NCBI RefSeq assembly: GCF_900100255.1 | Contig: NZ_FMTS01000003.1 | Span: 124,001-188,000, forward strand | Origin: Asticcacaulis taihuensis | GTDB taxonomy: Bacteria; Pseudomonadota; Alphaproteobacteria; Caulobacterales; Caulobacteraceae | Reading direction: 5' to 3' | Length of the DNA: 64,000 nt | Shown: piece by piece, positions 45,890 through 54,820 of the stretch | How the letters are laid out: each line of letters opens with the position of its first letter | Numbering within the stretch: position 1 is the stretch's first letter | The notes under the pieces: model-generated | The model's input: the letters and a program-made list of their open reading frames with translations, nothing else | What the model was told of the DNA's origin: nothing | The model's database searches: none | Program-made: the position numbers and the translations under genes

Positions 45890-45916
45890 CTCCTCCCCCG
45901 ATAAATCAGGGGAGGA
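45890..45916. repeat. Hairpin, family A fragment, downstream of the nitrate transporter
   Basis: TCCTCCCC/GGGGAGGA arms lie around a CGATAAATCA centre, directly after the transporter stop. It may act as a weak terminator or 3' stabiliser but has no T-tract. Confidence 0.6.
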
Positions 45917-45925
45917 TCAAGGGGC

Positions 45926-47140
45926 TCAGATCTTCGCATCCGCCGCGCCGAAGACGTGCCAGGTGGTGCGCCAGCGCTTCTTGACGTAGCTGAGGCCGCC
46001 GAGCGCCACCAGGGCGAGGGCGGCGAAGCCCAGCAAGCCGATCTGGTAAGAGCCGGTGGCCTGCTTGGCCAGGCCGAGCGAAGCCGCCAGATAGAAGCCG
46101 CCAATGCCGCCGCACATGCCGACCAGGCCGGTCATGATGCCCATTTCGTTACGGAAACGCTGTGGTACAAGCTGGAACACCGCGCCATTGCCCATGCCGA
46201 GCGCGCCCATGCCGACGATCAGCACGCCCACGGCGGTCCAGATGGTCGGCATACCGAAGCTGAGGACAGCCAGGCCCGCAGCCGCCACCATATACATGAC
46301 GCTGAGCGTCCGGATGCCGCCAATGCGATCGGCCAGCGCCCCGCCGATCGGACGGACGAGGGAGCCGACGAAGACGCAGGCGGCGGTAAAGAAGCCGGCG
46401 TGGATCGGATCGATGCCGTATTCGCTGTTGAAATAGATGTTAAGAGAGGAGGACAGGCCGACAAAGCCGCCGAAGGTGACGCCATAAAAGAACATGAACC
46501 ACCAGGCATCGGGCTGCTTGAAGATGCTGAGATACTGCGCCGTGGTTTTGGCAGGCGGCTGGTCGGGTGCATCCTTGGCCATAACCATGTAGAGGACGAA
46601 AGTGATGATCAGCGGGATGGCGACCAGGCCGAATACGCTCGTCCAGCCGAACATCTTGGCAAGCGTCGGGGCAAACAAAGAGGCCAGCACCGTGCCGGAA
46701 TTGCCGGCGCCGGCGATGCCGAGGGCAACGCCTTGATATTTGGGCGGATACCAGCGTGAGGCCAGCGGCAGGGCCACGGCAAACGAAGCCCCGGCCATGC
46801 CGAGCACCACGCCGAGCGCCAGCACGCCGCCATAATTATTGATATGCATCAGCCAGGCCGCCAGAAGTCCGGCAATGACGATAAGCTGCGCCAGGGCGCC
46901 GGTTTTCTTGGGGCCGATGCGATCGACCAGCACGCCGTTGACCACGCGCAGGACGGCGCCGGAGAGGATCGGTACGGCGACCATGAAGCCTTTTTCGGCC
47001 GGTGTCAGGCCGAGCGTCTTGGCGATCTGGACGCCGAGCGCGCCCAGCAGTACCCAGACCATGAAGCTCATGTCGAAGTACAGGAAGGAAGAGAAGAGGG
47101 TGGGGGTGTGCCCCGATTTTAAGAAGTCCCTGGAAATCAT
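45926..47140 (-). CDS. MFS nitrate/nitrite transporter
   Basis: A 404-residue protein with twelve predicted helices of the NNP branch (NarK/NasA). The second nitrate-signature-like motif is GNSGTVLASLF, and GGLVGMCGGIGGFYL-like glycine-rich helices also fit. It imports nitrate for assimilation. The start at ATG 47140 was chosen over upstream in-frame codons, which are charged and run into the porin-transporter gap. A porin gene precedes it by 78 bp with a REP-like palindrome between, so both are probably in one transcript controlled by the porin leader. Confidence 0.9.
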   Translation of the reverse strand: MISRDFLKSGHTPTLFSSFLYFDMSFMVWVLLGALGVQIAKTLGLTPAEKGFMVAVPILSGAVLRVVNGVLVDRIGPKKTGALAQLIVIAGLLAAWLMHINNYGGVLALGVVLGMAGASFAVALPLASRWYPPKYQGVALGIAGAGNSGTVLASLFAPTLAKMFGWTSVFGLVAIPLIITFVLYMVMAKDAPDQPPAKTTAQYLSIFKQPDAWWFMFFYGVTFGGFVGLSSSLNIYFNSEYGIDPIHAGFFTAACVFVGSLVRPIGGALADRIGGIRTLSVMYMVAAAGLAVLSFGMPTIWTAVGVLIVGMGALGMGNGAVFQLVPQRFRNEMGIMTGLVGMCGGIGGFYLAASLGLAKQATGSYQIGLLGFAALALVALGGLSYVKKRWRTTWHVFGAADAKI

Positions 47141-47159
47141 AATGGTTACTTTCGGCAGA

Positions 47160-47203
47160 GCGCATTCCAGAAAATGTATAGCACTTTTTGGATTAAGATG
47201 CGC
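47160..47203. repeat. REP-like palindrome, copy 2 (family B)
   Basis: A GCGCATTCCAGAAAATG arm pairs imperfectly with CACTTTTTGG...GATGCGC. It is a degenerate version of the element at 22424 and lies between the porin and nitrate transporter genes. Confidence 0.6.
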
Positions 47204-47217
47204 GTTAAAACAATGAG

Positions 47218-48438
47218 TTAGAGTTTGTACTGCAAGGCGATCCATGTCTTGCGCCGTGAAGCGGGCGCGGAACCGCCGGCGGAATCGAAATCGGCGTATT
47301 TTACGAGCGCCGAGAGATGCGGCGTGAGGGCGATAGTGGCGACCGCGTCCCATTCCCGGCCCAGTTTCTGATCGAGGCGTGCGGTCGTCAGGTCATGATA
47401 GACGAGGCTTAAAACCGGCTTCAGCTTGGCGGGTAAGGCCAGGCTCAGGCTGTAGCTCAGGTCGTCAATGCCGTTGACGGTCGTCTTGTTGCCGCCGGTG
47501 CCGGAAAAAGCGTCCGAAAAGCCCTGGAAGGCATGGTTGGTGCCGAGCGGGGTAATAAAACCGACCGTGCCGTTGCCGCCAAGGGATTCGTAATTGACCT
47601 TGAAAGTGGCGAGACCATAGGTGGCGCCGGCCTCGACCATATATTCCTGCAAGTCGAAATTGGCTGGGTTGTTGCCGTAGTCGGTCTGGCGCGCATACTG
47701 GCCGGTATAGGTAAGTTTCAGGGTGCCGGCCCTGGCGGCGCCGGCGGCACGCAGGCCCCAGGTATTGGTGGAGGAAACAGCGGCATTGTCGAAATCGAGC
47801 GCGTAATCGAAGGCGGTCAGTTTCAGGCGGTCGCTGAAGGCATAGCTGGCATTGAGCACCCAGCTATCCGAATCCCAGTCCTTGCTTTCGGCCAGGACGC
47901 GATTGATCTTGCTGAGATAGGCCAGGCTGTATTTCAGCTTGCCGAAGCCGCTGTCCAGACGAATACCGTCCATGGTTTGCTCGTCCTGACGCCAGCCGAC
48001 ATTGCCGATAAAGCGGCCGTCATCGAGAATTATGCGCTGGCGGCCGGCGGTGAGTGTGGTCGTGGTCGTCGGGGTCCAGACGATCTGGGCGCGGTTCAGT
48101 TCGGTGACTTCCGGATCGGACACGACCGGGTAGGCCGTCTTGCCGTTGGTGGTCGAGTTGTAATCGCTGGTCAGGGCCGTGACGTTCTCGAATTCGACCA
48201 GGAGCTTGAGGTGGTGGACCTCGCCGGTCTGGACGCCGATGCGATTGCGCCAGGTCAGGGCGTCGGCCTTATTGGTGAAGCCCTGTTGCTCGACCTGCTC
48301 GGAGCGCAGATTTGACTCGACGATCGGCTTTGAGGCTGCCAGCGCGGTGCTGAAGCTGTCTTCGGCCTGTGCCGTTCCGGCCACGGTTAGGGCCGTGAGA
48401 ACCGTCAGGGCCGTTGTTTGGTAAAGTGAAAATTTCAC
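47218..48438 (-). CDS. AlgE-like (alginate export family) outer-membrane porin of the nitrate regulon
   Basis: A 406-residue outer-membrane beta-barrel. A signal peptide ends near GTAQAED. The barrel has many alternating strands, RQRIILDDGRFIGNVGWRQ near residue 130 (the hallmark of the AlgE-like export-porin family), and a C-terminal aromatic/leucine end (WIALQYKL). It probably lets nitrate or another anion pass the outer membrane, judged by its position in the nitrate cluster. The GTG start (48438) follows GGGGA; the longer upstream frame would read through a terminator hairpin. The leader before it carries an ANTAR element. Confidence 0.82.
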   Translation of the reverse strand: MKFSLYQTTALTVLTALTVAGTAQAEDSFSTALAASKPIVESNLRSEQVEQQGFTNKADALTWRNRIGVQTGEVHHLKLLVEFENVTALTSDYNSTTNGKTAYPVVSDPEVTELNRAQIVWTPTTTTTLTAGRQRIILDDGRFIGNVGWRQDEQTMDGIRLDSGFGKLKYSLAYLSKINRVLAESKDWDSDSWVLNASYAFSDRLKLTAFDYALDFDNAAVSSTNTWGLRAAGAARAGTLKLTYTGQYARQTDYGNNPANFDLQEYMVEAGATYGLATFKVNYESLGGNGTVGFITPLGTNHAFQGFSDAFSGTGGNKTTVNGIDDLSYSLSLALPAKLKPVLSLVYHDLTTARLDQKLGREWDAVATIALTPHLSALVKYADFDSAGGSAPASRRKTWIALQYKL

Positions 48439-48459
48439 GCCATATCCCCGGTTGAAAGC

Positions 48460-48586
48460 AAAAAAAACGTCCCAGCCGTGACCACCGTTGCCGGTGAACA
48501 TGCCTGAGACGTCATTGTCTGATATAGGCCCCGCGCGCCGCCATTGGCACACCGGGCCGAAAGTCTGGCGATCTCCATTGATCGCC
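48460..48586 (-). promoter_or_regulatory. Porin leader: two-hairpin ANTAR antitermination element with terminator
   Basis: On the minus strand P1 (48586-48567) is a 7-bp GGCGATC/GATCGCC stem with hexaloop AATGGA. P2 (48520-48507) is AGAC/GTCT with hexaloop AATGAC. Both loops have A1 and G4. The right strand of P2 lies in the left arm of a 9-bp terminator stem ACGTCTCAG/CTGGGACGT (48512-48467), followed by T7. A NasT-type protein is encoded upstream, so nitrate-dependent antitermination is expected. Confidence 0.87.
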
Positions 48587-48592
48587 TGTGCA

Positions 48593-48620
48593 GAATTGGC
48601 AGGCTGTGGGCCGTCGTCAA
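48593..48620 (-). promoter_or_regulatory. Candidate sigma-73-type promoter of the porin/nitrate transporter transcript
   Basis: On the minus strand TTGACG (48620-48615) is followed, 14 bases later, by GCCAATTC (48600-48593), six of eight bases of the Caulobacter -10 form GCTANAWC. Initiation about 7 bases on, near 48586, would make the first transcribed base the first base of P1. Confidence 0.5.
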
Positions 48621-48745
48621 TCCTTATTCGGAATATATTGCGATGCGAAAAAGTCTTGCGTTAAAAATATCACAAATACCGCCGTTCACGAGCTTTTGTG
48701 ATGGCCCGTAGATATTGCGATTGCGAAGTGCATCTGGTTTCATTT

Positions 48746-48767
48746 GATATCACAAGTTCGTGATATC
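48746..48767. promoter_or_regulatory. Perfect 22-bp dyad, candidate operator
   Basis: GATATCAC-N6-GTGATATC lies 13 bp downstream of the nasS stop. The neighbouring half-sites ATCACAAA (48669) and TTTTGTGAT (about 48695) repeat the motif. It may be bound by a regulator of the porin operon; the binder is unknown. Confidence 0.45.
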
Positions 48768-48779
48768 TTGTTCCGGAGA

Positions 48780-49919
48780 TCAGGCGCAGCGGAAGACGCC
48801 GCCATCGAACAACTGGTTGGCGGGCATGAGGATATTGTGCGGTTTTGCGGGAATTTCCCAGCCGGCCGGCTGGCCACCCTCGGTTTTTTCGTCGGCCAGG
48901 GGGCAATCCAGTCCCAGCGGCGCGGCGGCTTCGCGCCACAGGTCGGGCCGGTAGACGTGCCGCGCCAGTTGGTCGAAATCATGGTCGGGTGACAGCATCC
49001 CCCAGCGCACCATCTGGCCCATGAACCACTTGGCGTGACTGATCCACGGGAAGGTGGCGGTCTGCGGATCAAAGGTCAGTCCGCTGCCATCCAGCGCCAG
49101 CTCGATGGCTTTCCACGGCGCATTGACCGAAGCCGTGCGGGCCAGAATGCGGATCAGGTCTTCGCGGTGCGCAGGTGTGCTGGCCCATTGTCCGGCACGC
49201 AGCAGGGCGCGGGTGAGGGCTATGGTCGCCTCCGGATTAGCTTCGGCCCAGGCGGCACGAACCCCCAGCACCTTTTCCGGCTTGAGCGTCCAGTAATCCG
49301 GATCGGAGAAGAGAATTTCGCCATGGCCGTTCAGTTGCGCCGCCTGTGGCCAGGGCGAGCCGGAACAGAAGCCATCGATCACCCCGTCCTTGACCATGTC
49401 GGCCATGCGGGACGGCGGCACGACAATCCACTGGATCTGGCGTTCCGGATCGAGCCCGGCCGAGGCCACCCAGTGGCGCAGAACGAAATGGTGGGGCGAC
49501 CAGGTGAAGGGTACGGCAAAGACCAGCCGGCCCAGACCTTCCTTGCGGCGGCGTTCGACTTCACGCGCCAGCAGACGGGCGCTGCCGAGGAGCGAAGTAT
49601 CCAGCTTGCCGCCATCCTCCAGCCGTGCCTTGAGCTTGGCCGAGACCAGCACCGAATTTCCATTGGCCCCCAGGGCCATCGGCGCGATGATCCGGCCCAT
49701 AGAAGGACCCAGCCCCAGCGCCGCCGCGAACGGCATGGGCGCCAGGATGTGCGCGGCATCGATCATGCCATAGGCCAGCTTGTCGCGGATGTTCGACCAG
49801 TTGGCCTCGCGGATCAGGGTGACGTTCAGGCCCTCGCTGTCATAAAAACCCAGGGCCTCGGCTACCAGGATCAGGGCGGCGTCATTCAGCGGGCTGTAGG
49901 CGATTTTGAGTTCGGTCAT
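48780..49919 (-). CDS. nasS: NasS-type cytoplasmic nitrate/nitrite sensor
   Basis: A 379-residue NrtA/CmpA-like periplasmic-binding-protein fold with no signal peptide, as expected for NasS, which binds nitrate in the cytosol and holds NasT inactive. MTELKIAYSPLNDAAL begins the domain, and GLGPSMGRIIAPMALGANGN and SPHHFVLRHWVASAG are in the NrtA-like core. The start overlaps the nasT stop by four bases (ATGA). A membrane-transport role is unlikely because no ABC permease or ATPase for nitrate is nearby and there is no export signal. Confidence 0.9.
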   Translation of the reverse strand: MTELKIAYSPLNDAALILVAEALGFYDSEGLNVTLIREANWSNIRDKLAYGMIDAAHILAPMPFAAALGLGPSMGRIIAPMALGANGNSVLVSAKLKARLEDGGKLDTSLLGSARLLAREVERRRKEGLGRLVFAVPFTWSPHHFVLRHWVASAGLDPERQIQWIVVPPSRMADMVKDGVIDGFCSGSPWPQAAQLNGHGEILFSDPDYWTLKPEKVLGVRAAWAEANPEATIALTRALLRAGQWASTPAHREDLIRILARTASVNAPWKAIELALDGSGLTFDPQTATFPWISHAKWFMGQMVRWGMLSPDHDFDQLARHVYRPDLWREAAAPLGLDCPLADEKTEGGQPAGWEIPAKPHNILMPANQLFDGGVFRCA

Positions 49920-50518
49920 TGGCTGTCACCCGGTTTCAACAGATCGCTCACCGCCAGGATGTCGGCGGCCACGGCCTGGATGGGCCGGCCGGTATCCATG
50001 GCATGTTTGCGAAGGGCCTTGTAGGCATCGTCTTCGGAGAGATTGCGCGAGGCCATCAGCACGCCCTTGGCGCGGTCGATGGTCTTGCGGGCGGCGAGGT
50101 CGGCCTTGGCCTTGTCGAGATCCTTGCGCAACCCTTGAGTCACGGCAAAGCGCTGTGCAGCCACGGTCAGGATCGATGAAATGCGCTTCGGATTGAAGCC
50201 ATCGACAATATAGCCGGCCACGCCGGCCTCCAGCGCCTTTGCCGTGGCGTTGTCGTCGGAGCGGTCGACGAACATCACCACCGGGCGCGGCACCTGTTCG
50301 TTGGCCACCTGCAGGGCTTCCAGCATGTCGCGGTCCGGACTTTCGCAGGCGATGATGACCATGTCGGGATCGAAATCACGCAGCATCCGCAGTTCGAAAT
50401 GCCGCTCCTGGCGGATGACGGTCTCCTGGTCGCCATTATCCGCGCGAACACCCTCCGCCACCTGTTCGGCGCGGGCTTCGTCGGGATCGATGATAAGCAC
50501 ATTGACGGTCTTGGCCAT
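49916..50518 (-). CDS. nasT: NasT-type ANTAR-domain antiterminator
   Basis: A 200-residue response-regulator-like protein. A receiver-like domain (VNVLIIDPDEARAEQVAEG) leads into a C-terminal ANTAR RNA-binding domain with RKTIDRAKGVLMASRNLSE and AYKALRKHAM. It binds paired hexaloop hairpins and blocks intrinsic terminators when NasS releases it in the presence of nitrate. The ATG at 50518 was chosen over an upstream in-frame codon that adds eight residues before the receiver domain. Two matching leader elements lie at 48.5 and 45.7 kb. Confidence 0.92.
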   Translation of the reverse strand: MAKTVNVLIIDPDEARAEQVAEGVRADNGDQETVIRQERHFELRMLRDFDPDMVIIACESPDRDMLEALQVANEQVPRPVVMFVDRSDDNATAKALEAGVAGYIVDGFNPKRISSILTVAAQRFAVTQGLRKDLDKAKADLAARKTIDRAKGVLMASRNLSEDDAYKALRKHAMDTGRPIQAVAADILAVSDLLKPGDSQ

Positions 50519-50680
50519 TCGGAAAAATGTTAGCGCCTGCAAAATAAATTTGGCAAGGCTGTTTGCGGCAGCCAGGGGCTATTCCGGTAACAGTTTGATT
50601 TACATCGTTTACATGATGTGATGAGCTTGTGAATTCTCGGTTCGCCGCGTAGTCTGGCCAAAAAGGCGGGAATATACAAA

Positions 50681-51781
50681 GTGGCGAATGTCGCGTTAAT
50701 TGGGCTGGAAAAGGCATTCGGGACGCAGACCGCCCTGAAGGGAATCGACCTGGCCATTGCCGACGGTGAATTCCTGGTCATTGTCGGGCCATCCGGCTGC
50801 GGCAAGTCCACGCTTTTGCGCGTTATTGCCGGGCTTGAGGCGCCGACCGAAGGTGATGTCCTGATCGAGGGACAAAGCGCGTTGTCGCTGTCGCCCGCCC
50901 AGCGCGGCGTCGCCATGGTCTTCCAGTCCTATGCCCTCTATCCGCACCTCAATGTACGCGACAACATGGCTTTCGGCCTACGCATGGCCAAAAGACCGGA
51001 AGCCGAAATTACGGCAGCGGTGGGCCAGGCGGCGACACTGCTGGGTATCGAAGACCTGCTTGACCGGCGGCCAAAAGAACTTTCCGGCGGCCAGAGGCAG
51101 CGCGTGGCCATCGGCCGCGCCATTGTGCGGCAGCCGCGACTGTTCCTGCTCGATGAGCCCCTGTCCAATCTCGATGCCGGCCTGCGCGTCCATATGCGCC
51201 ACGAATTCGCCCGTTTGCACCGAGAACTGAAAACGACGATGATCTATGTCACCCACGATCAGGTCGAAGCCATGACCCTGGCCTCGCGCCTGGTGGTACT
51301 CAATGGCGGCGCGATTGAACAGGTCGGCACACCGATGGAGGTCTATGAAGCGCCGCGCAACCTGTTTGTGGCCTCCTTCCTTGGGTCGCCGCGCATGAAC
51401 CTGCTGGCGGGGGAAATAACCGCCATAACGAAGTCGGCGGTCAAGGTCAGGCTGGTGTCAGGCGATGTGGTGTCGGCGGCGGCCGAGGCCGGCCGGGCCC
51501 ATATCGGCGACCGGATAACGCTCGGCGTGCGGCCGGATGCCTTGGCCATCGGCAAGGGGGCGAATGGGTTCAATGTCACGGCCGATGTCGTCGAGACCCT
51601 GGGCGGGATGCAGGCGGTCTATGGCCTGATGGCAGGCGTCGGCCAGACGGTCTGTGCGCTTTTGCCCGGCGGTCATCCGGTCAGGCACGATGACACATTG
51701 CGATTATGTTTTGCACCGAGCGATGCCTATCTGTTCGATGCCGACGGACAGGCCTTTACCCGGCTTAAAGCGCGCGCCTGA
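50681..51781 (+). CDS. Sugar ABC importer ATP-binding protein (MalK/UgpC type)
   Basis: A 366-residue ATPase. Walker [10 protein letters not shown] is at 36-44, the signature LSGGQRQR near 133 and Walker [13 protein letters not shown] follows. The C-terminal OB-like regulatory domain has GVRPDAL, typical of MalK/MsmK. It should power the permease pair encoded at 57.6-59.3 kb, whose operon has no ATPase. The GTG start (50681) follows a weak ribosome binding site. It diverges from nasT and ends 17 bp into the convergent halogenase-like gene. Confidence 0.92.
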   Translation: MANVALIGLEKAFGTQTALKGIDLAIADGEFLVIVGPSGCGKSTLLRVIAGLEAPTEGDVLIEGQSALSLSPAQRGVAMVFQSYALYPHLNVRDNMAFGLRMAKRPEAEITAAVGQAATLLGIEDLLDRRPKELSGGQRQRVAIGRAIVRQPRLFLLDEPLSNLDAGLRVHMRHEFARLHRELKTTMIYVTHDQVEAMTLASRLVVLNGGAIEQVGTPMEVYEAPRNLFVASFLGSPRMNLLAGEITAITKSAVKVRLVSGDVVSAAAEAGRAHIGDRITLGVRPDALAIGKGANGFNVTADVVETLGGMQAVYGLMAGVGQTVCALLPGGHPVRHDDTLRLCFAPSDAYLFDADGQAFTRLKARA

Positions 51782-53288
51782 GCAGGGCGGAAAGCGCCGC
51801 CTCATGCGTGGGCGCCGTCAGGGCCGCCTGGCGGATGCCCTCGGTGACGTCGCGCAGGATCGCACGGGCCTTGTCTTGTGGCACGAGCGCCGCCAGCGGA
51901 TCGGCCGCATCCGGTACGACGCCCAGTCCGTCATAAATGGCCATCCAGCTTGCCGGTTTGAAAAAGTCGTAATAGTCGGCGAACAGCTTGCCCTGCTGGC
52001 GGAAAACCTCGCTCTTGGCAGAGAGGCTGTCCGGAATATCCATACCTGTGACATATCGCCAGAAATCCGTGTCACGGCGCGGAGAGGCTTTGTAGTGCAG
52101 GATCAGGAAGTCGCGGATTTCTTCGATTTCCCGGACCGAACGGGCATTGAAACCCTGGCTCAGGGTTGCGCAGTCCACCGTGCGCGGGAAATAATCGAAG
52201 AAGCGGAACAGGTTGGCGAAGATCAGGTGGATGCTGGTCGATTCCAATGGTTCGAGGAACCCGGACGCCAGGCCGAGCGACAGGCAGTTCCGCAGCCAGG
52301 GGTGCCGACGCCTGCCGGGCGTAAAGCGGAGCAGCCGAGGTTCGGCCACCGGCGCGCTGTCGACCGCATCGGTCAGTGTCTGACGGGCCGTCTCGTCGTC
52401 GCAGAACCGACTGGCATAGACATAGCCGTTGCCGAGCCGCGACAGCAGGGGAATACGCCAGGTCCAGCCGGCGGCGCGGGCGGTGACCAGGGTATAGGGT
52501 GCGATCGGTCGCAGGCCCTGAGTCGGCATGGCGACGGCCCGGTCGCATGGCAGCCAGTGCGACCAGTCTTCATAGTCTGATCCCAGGGTCTTCCCGATCA
52601 GCAGGCCGGCAAATCCCGAGCAATCGATGAAGAAATCTCCGGCGATCTCACGGCCATCGGCCAGCCTCAGACCGGCTATGTCGCCCTGGTCATCCTGGGT
52701 GACCTCAATGATCCGGCCCTCGATGCGCCGCACGCCCTTGGCCTCGGCATAGCCGCGCAAGTATTGCGCCACCTTGCCGGCGTCGAAATGATAGGCATAG
52801 CCTGCCATATAGAGCGGTGAGTTACCGTTCGTCGTGGGCTTGGCGAAACGGTTATGCAGCGCCAGTTGCGCCGACATGCTGAGGTCTGACAAGGGAGGGA
52901 CGGGCGCTCCGGCGATCTTTTCACGCAGCCAGTGCTGAAACAGCGGCAGATTGTCTATGGTCGGCCCGAGTTCACCGAAGCCGTGGAAAAAGTCGCTGCC
53001 GGGGCCGCTCCAGTCCCTGAAGCGGATGGCCAGCTTGTAAGTGGCATCGGTGGCGTCGACAAAATCGGCTTCATCGATATTCAGGTAACGCAGCATGTCC
53101 TGAATGGAGGGGACAGTGGCTTCCCCCACGCCGATGGTGGGGATATCTTCGGATTCGACCAGGCTGACCTTTTGGGGGCCTGGCGTGCGCAACAGCAGGC
53201 GCGCCAGGCAGGCGGCGGCCATCCAGCCGGCGGTGCCACCGCCGACGATGACGAAATGATCGGCGCCGCGCGCCTGTGCTGTGCTCAT
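51765..53288 (-). CDS. Tryptophan-halogenase-like flavoprotein, copy 1
   Basis: A 507-residue FAD-dependent halogenase-family protein. FAD motif VGGGTAGW is at 15-22, Lys85 in YKLAIRF aligns with the catalytic Lys of PrnA/RebH-type enzymes, WTWRIP is the halogenase WxWxIP motif and [10 protein letters not shown] carries the conserved Glu. All known catalytic marks are present, so halogenation is chemically possible. It sits in a carbohydrate locus with no indole pathway genes, as is frequent in Caulobacterales. A flavin reductase partner is not visible nearby. The substrate is unknown. Confidence 0.85.
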   Translation of the reverse strand: MSTAQARGADHFVIVGGGTAGWMAAACLARLLLRTPGPQKVSLVESEDIPTIGVGEATVPSIQDMLRYLNIDEADFVDATDATYKLAIRFRDWSGPGSDFFHGFGELGPTIDNLPLFQHWLREKIAGAPVPPLSDLSMSAQLALHNRFAKPTTNGNSPLYMAGYAYHFDAGKVAQYLRGYAEAKGVRRIEGRIIEVTQDDQGDIAGLRLADGREIAGDFFIDCSGFAGLLIGKTLGSDYEDWSHWLPCDRAVAMPTQGLRPIAPYTLVTARAAGWTWRIPLLSRLGNGYVYASRFCDDETARQTLTDAVDSAPVAEPRLLRFTPGRRRHPWLRNCLSLGLASGFLEPLESTSIHLIFANLFRFFDYFPRTVDCATLSQGFNARSVREIEEIRDFLILHYKASPRRDTDFWRYVTGMDIPDSLSAKSEVFRQQGKLFADYYDFFKPASWMAIYDGLGVVPDAADPLAALVPQDKARAILRDVTEGIRQAALTAPTHEAALSALLRRAL

Positions 53289-53312
53289 CTGTTTCCCCGG
53301 AAGACATGATTG

Positions 53313-54683
53313 TCAGGTGGTGTCGGGACTTTCGCCAAGGCATTCACCGTGGCTGGCGATCACCTGTGAATAGAAGCGGGCGCTGTCCTTTGGTGTGCGC
53401 GCCTGCGTCTCGAAATTGACATGGACAAGGCCGAAGCGCTTGGCATAGCCCAGCGACCATTCGAGATTGTCCATGAAGGACCAGGCCATGTAGCCGCGCA
53501 CATCGACGCCTTTGGCGATGGCCTCATGCAGGGCCAGAAGGTGCGTACGCAGGTAATCGACCCGTTGTGGATCGTGTACCTGACCATGGGTAGCTGCGGG
53601 CGGATCAGGGAAGGCAGCGCCGTTTTCGGTGATATAGAGCGGGATGTCGCCATAGCGTTGCCGTATCCACAGGAGGGTATCGGTGAGCCCTTGCGGAAAA
53701 ACCTCCCAGTTCGTCTCGGTATAGAGGGCGCCGGGTTGACGGACGGGCATAGCCCTCAGCAGGTCATCCGCCGCGTCATGACGCACCACGGCGCGGGTGT
53801 AGTAATTGATGCCGAGGAAATCGAGCGGCTGGCGGATCAGGTCGAAATCTGCTTCCGGCCAGTCGGGCCAGGCGGGGCCGAATATCTCGCGCAAGGGTAG
53901 CGGATAGCGGCCGAGCAGGGCCGGATCGAGATATTGCTCGTTCATGTAGGCCGAGGCGCGGTGGGCGGCCGCCATGTCTTCCGGCGTGGCGCTGGTGGCA
54001 TATTTCGGCTCGATATTGACCGCCAGCCCGATCTCATGCCGGCCGGTTTCCCTGTAGGCTTTGACCGCCGCGCCGTGCGCCCGCATCAGGTTATGCGAGG
54101 CGATCGGCGCCTCGAAGCGGTTGCGATGGCCGGGGGCAATGGTGCCGCGCAGATAGCCGCCGTCACTGACGACCCACGGTTCGTTGATCGTGATCCACTT
54201 TTTCACCCGGCCGTCATAAGCCCCGAACGCCACGCGGGCATATTCGGCGAACCAGTCGGCCGAGTCGCGGTTGAGCCAGCCGCCCTTGTCATCAAGCGCG
54301 GCGGGCAGATCCCAGTGAAACAGGGTGACCATCGGCTCGATACCGTGGGCCAGCAGTTCATCTATCAGGTCGGAATAGAATTGCACGCCAGCGGCATTGA
54401 TCCGGCCAGTCCCTTCGGGGAGAATGCGGGCCCATGACAGGCTGAAACGATAGGCCCGCATCCCCAGGTGTGCCATCAGGGCGATGTCTTCGCGGAAGCG
54501 ATGATAATGATCGCAGGCGATATCGCCATGGTCACCGTTCGCCATCAGGCCGGGGGTGTGGGCGTAGCGGTCCCAGATGCTGGGGCCCTTGCCATCGGCT
54601 GCGGGCGCGCCCTCGATCTGGTAGGCGGCGGTGGCGCAGCCCCACAGAAAGCCTTTCGGAAAGCGCCGCGACATGGCCCCCAC
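53313..54683 (-). CDS. GH1 family beta-glucosidase, cytoplasmic
   Basis: A 456-residue retaining glycosidase of the (beta/alpha)8 GH1 family. Acid/base Glu168 lies in TINEPW and nucleophile Glu353 in YITENG. The N-terminal FPKGFLWGCATAAYQIEG is the GH1 signature. No signal peptide is present, so it acts on imported oligosaccharides. It lies just upstream of the halogenase-like gene (24 bp), in one minus-strand unit facing a LacI-type operator. Two ATGs (54683, 54674) are possible; the first was kept. Specificity for beta-glucosides is inferred from the family. Confidence 0.95.
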   Translation of the reverse strand: MGAMSRRFPKGFLWGCATAAYQIEGAPAADGKGPSIWDRYAHTPGLMANGDHGDIACDHYHRFREDIALMAHLGMRAYRFSLSWARILPEGTGRINAAGVQFYSDLIDELLAHGIEPMVTLFHWDLPAALDDKGGWLNRDSADWFAEYARVAFGAYDGRVKKWITINEPWVVSDGGYLRGTIAPGHRNRFEAPIASHNLMRAHGAAVKAYRETGRHEIGLAVNIEPKYATSATPEDMAAAHRASAYMNEQYLDPALLGRYPLPLREIFGPAWPDWPEADFDLIRQPLDFLGINYYTRAVVRHDAADDLLRAMPVRQPGALYTETNWEVFPQGLTDTLLWIRQRYGDIPLYITENGAAFPDPPAATHGQVHDPQRVDYLRTHLLALHEAIAKGVDVRGYMAWSFMDNLEWSLGYAKRFGLVHVNFETQARTPKDSARFYSQVIASHGECLGESPDTT

Positions 54684-54735
54684 ATCCTCCGTGTTTCAAA
54701 GTTCTTATGCGGCCTTGGTAGCACATATGTCGGCG

Positions 54736-54762
54736 TTGACAACAAATTTGTAAGCGTTTACA
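54736..54762. promoter_or_regulatory. Candidate LacI-family operator with overlapping -35 element
   Basis: TGTAAGCGTTTACA (54749-54762) is a LacI-type pseudopalindrome around a central CG, placed 8 bp after TTGACA (54736-54741) on the plus strand. It lies in the 137-bp gap between the divergent GH1 and PF10091 genes and could repress both. No LacI-family gene is in the window. Confidence 0.6.
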
Positions 54763-54820
54763 GCCGGAGGTCAAGCGGACCTTGAAGGGCCGTGGAACAG
54801 GCATCAGAACAGGGAAAACA

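Noticed and set aside
48439-48552. Longer porin start
   Set aside because: It would place the coding start before the intrinsic terminator of the ANTAR leader, and would put a non-signal sequence before a clear signal peptide.
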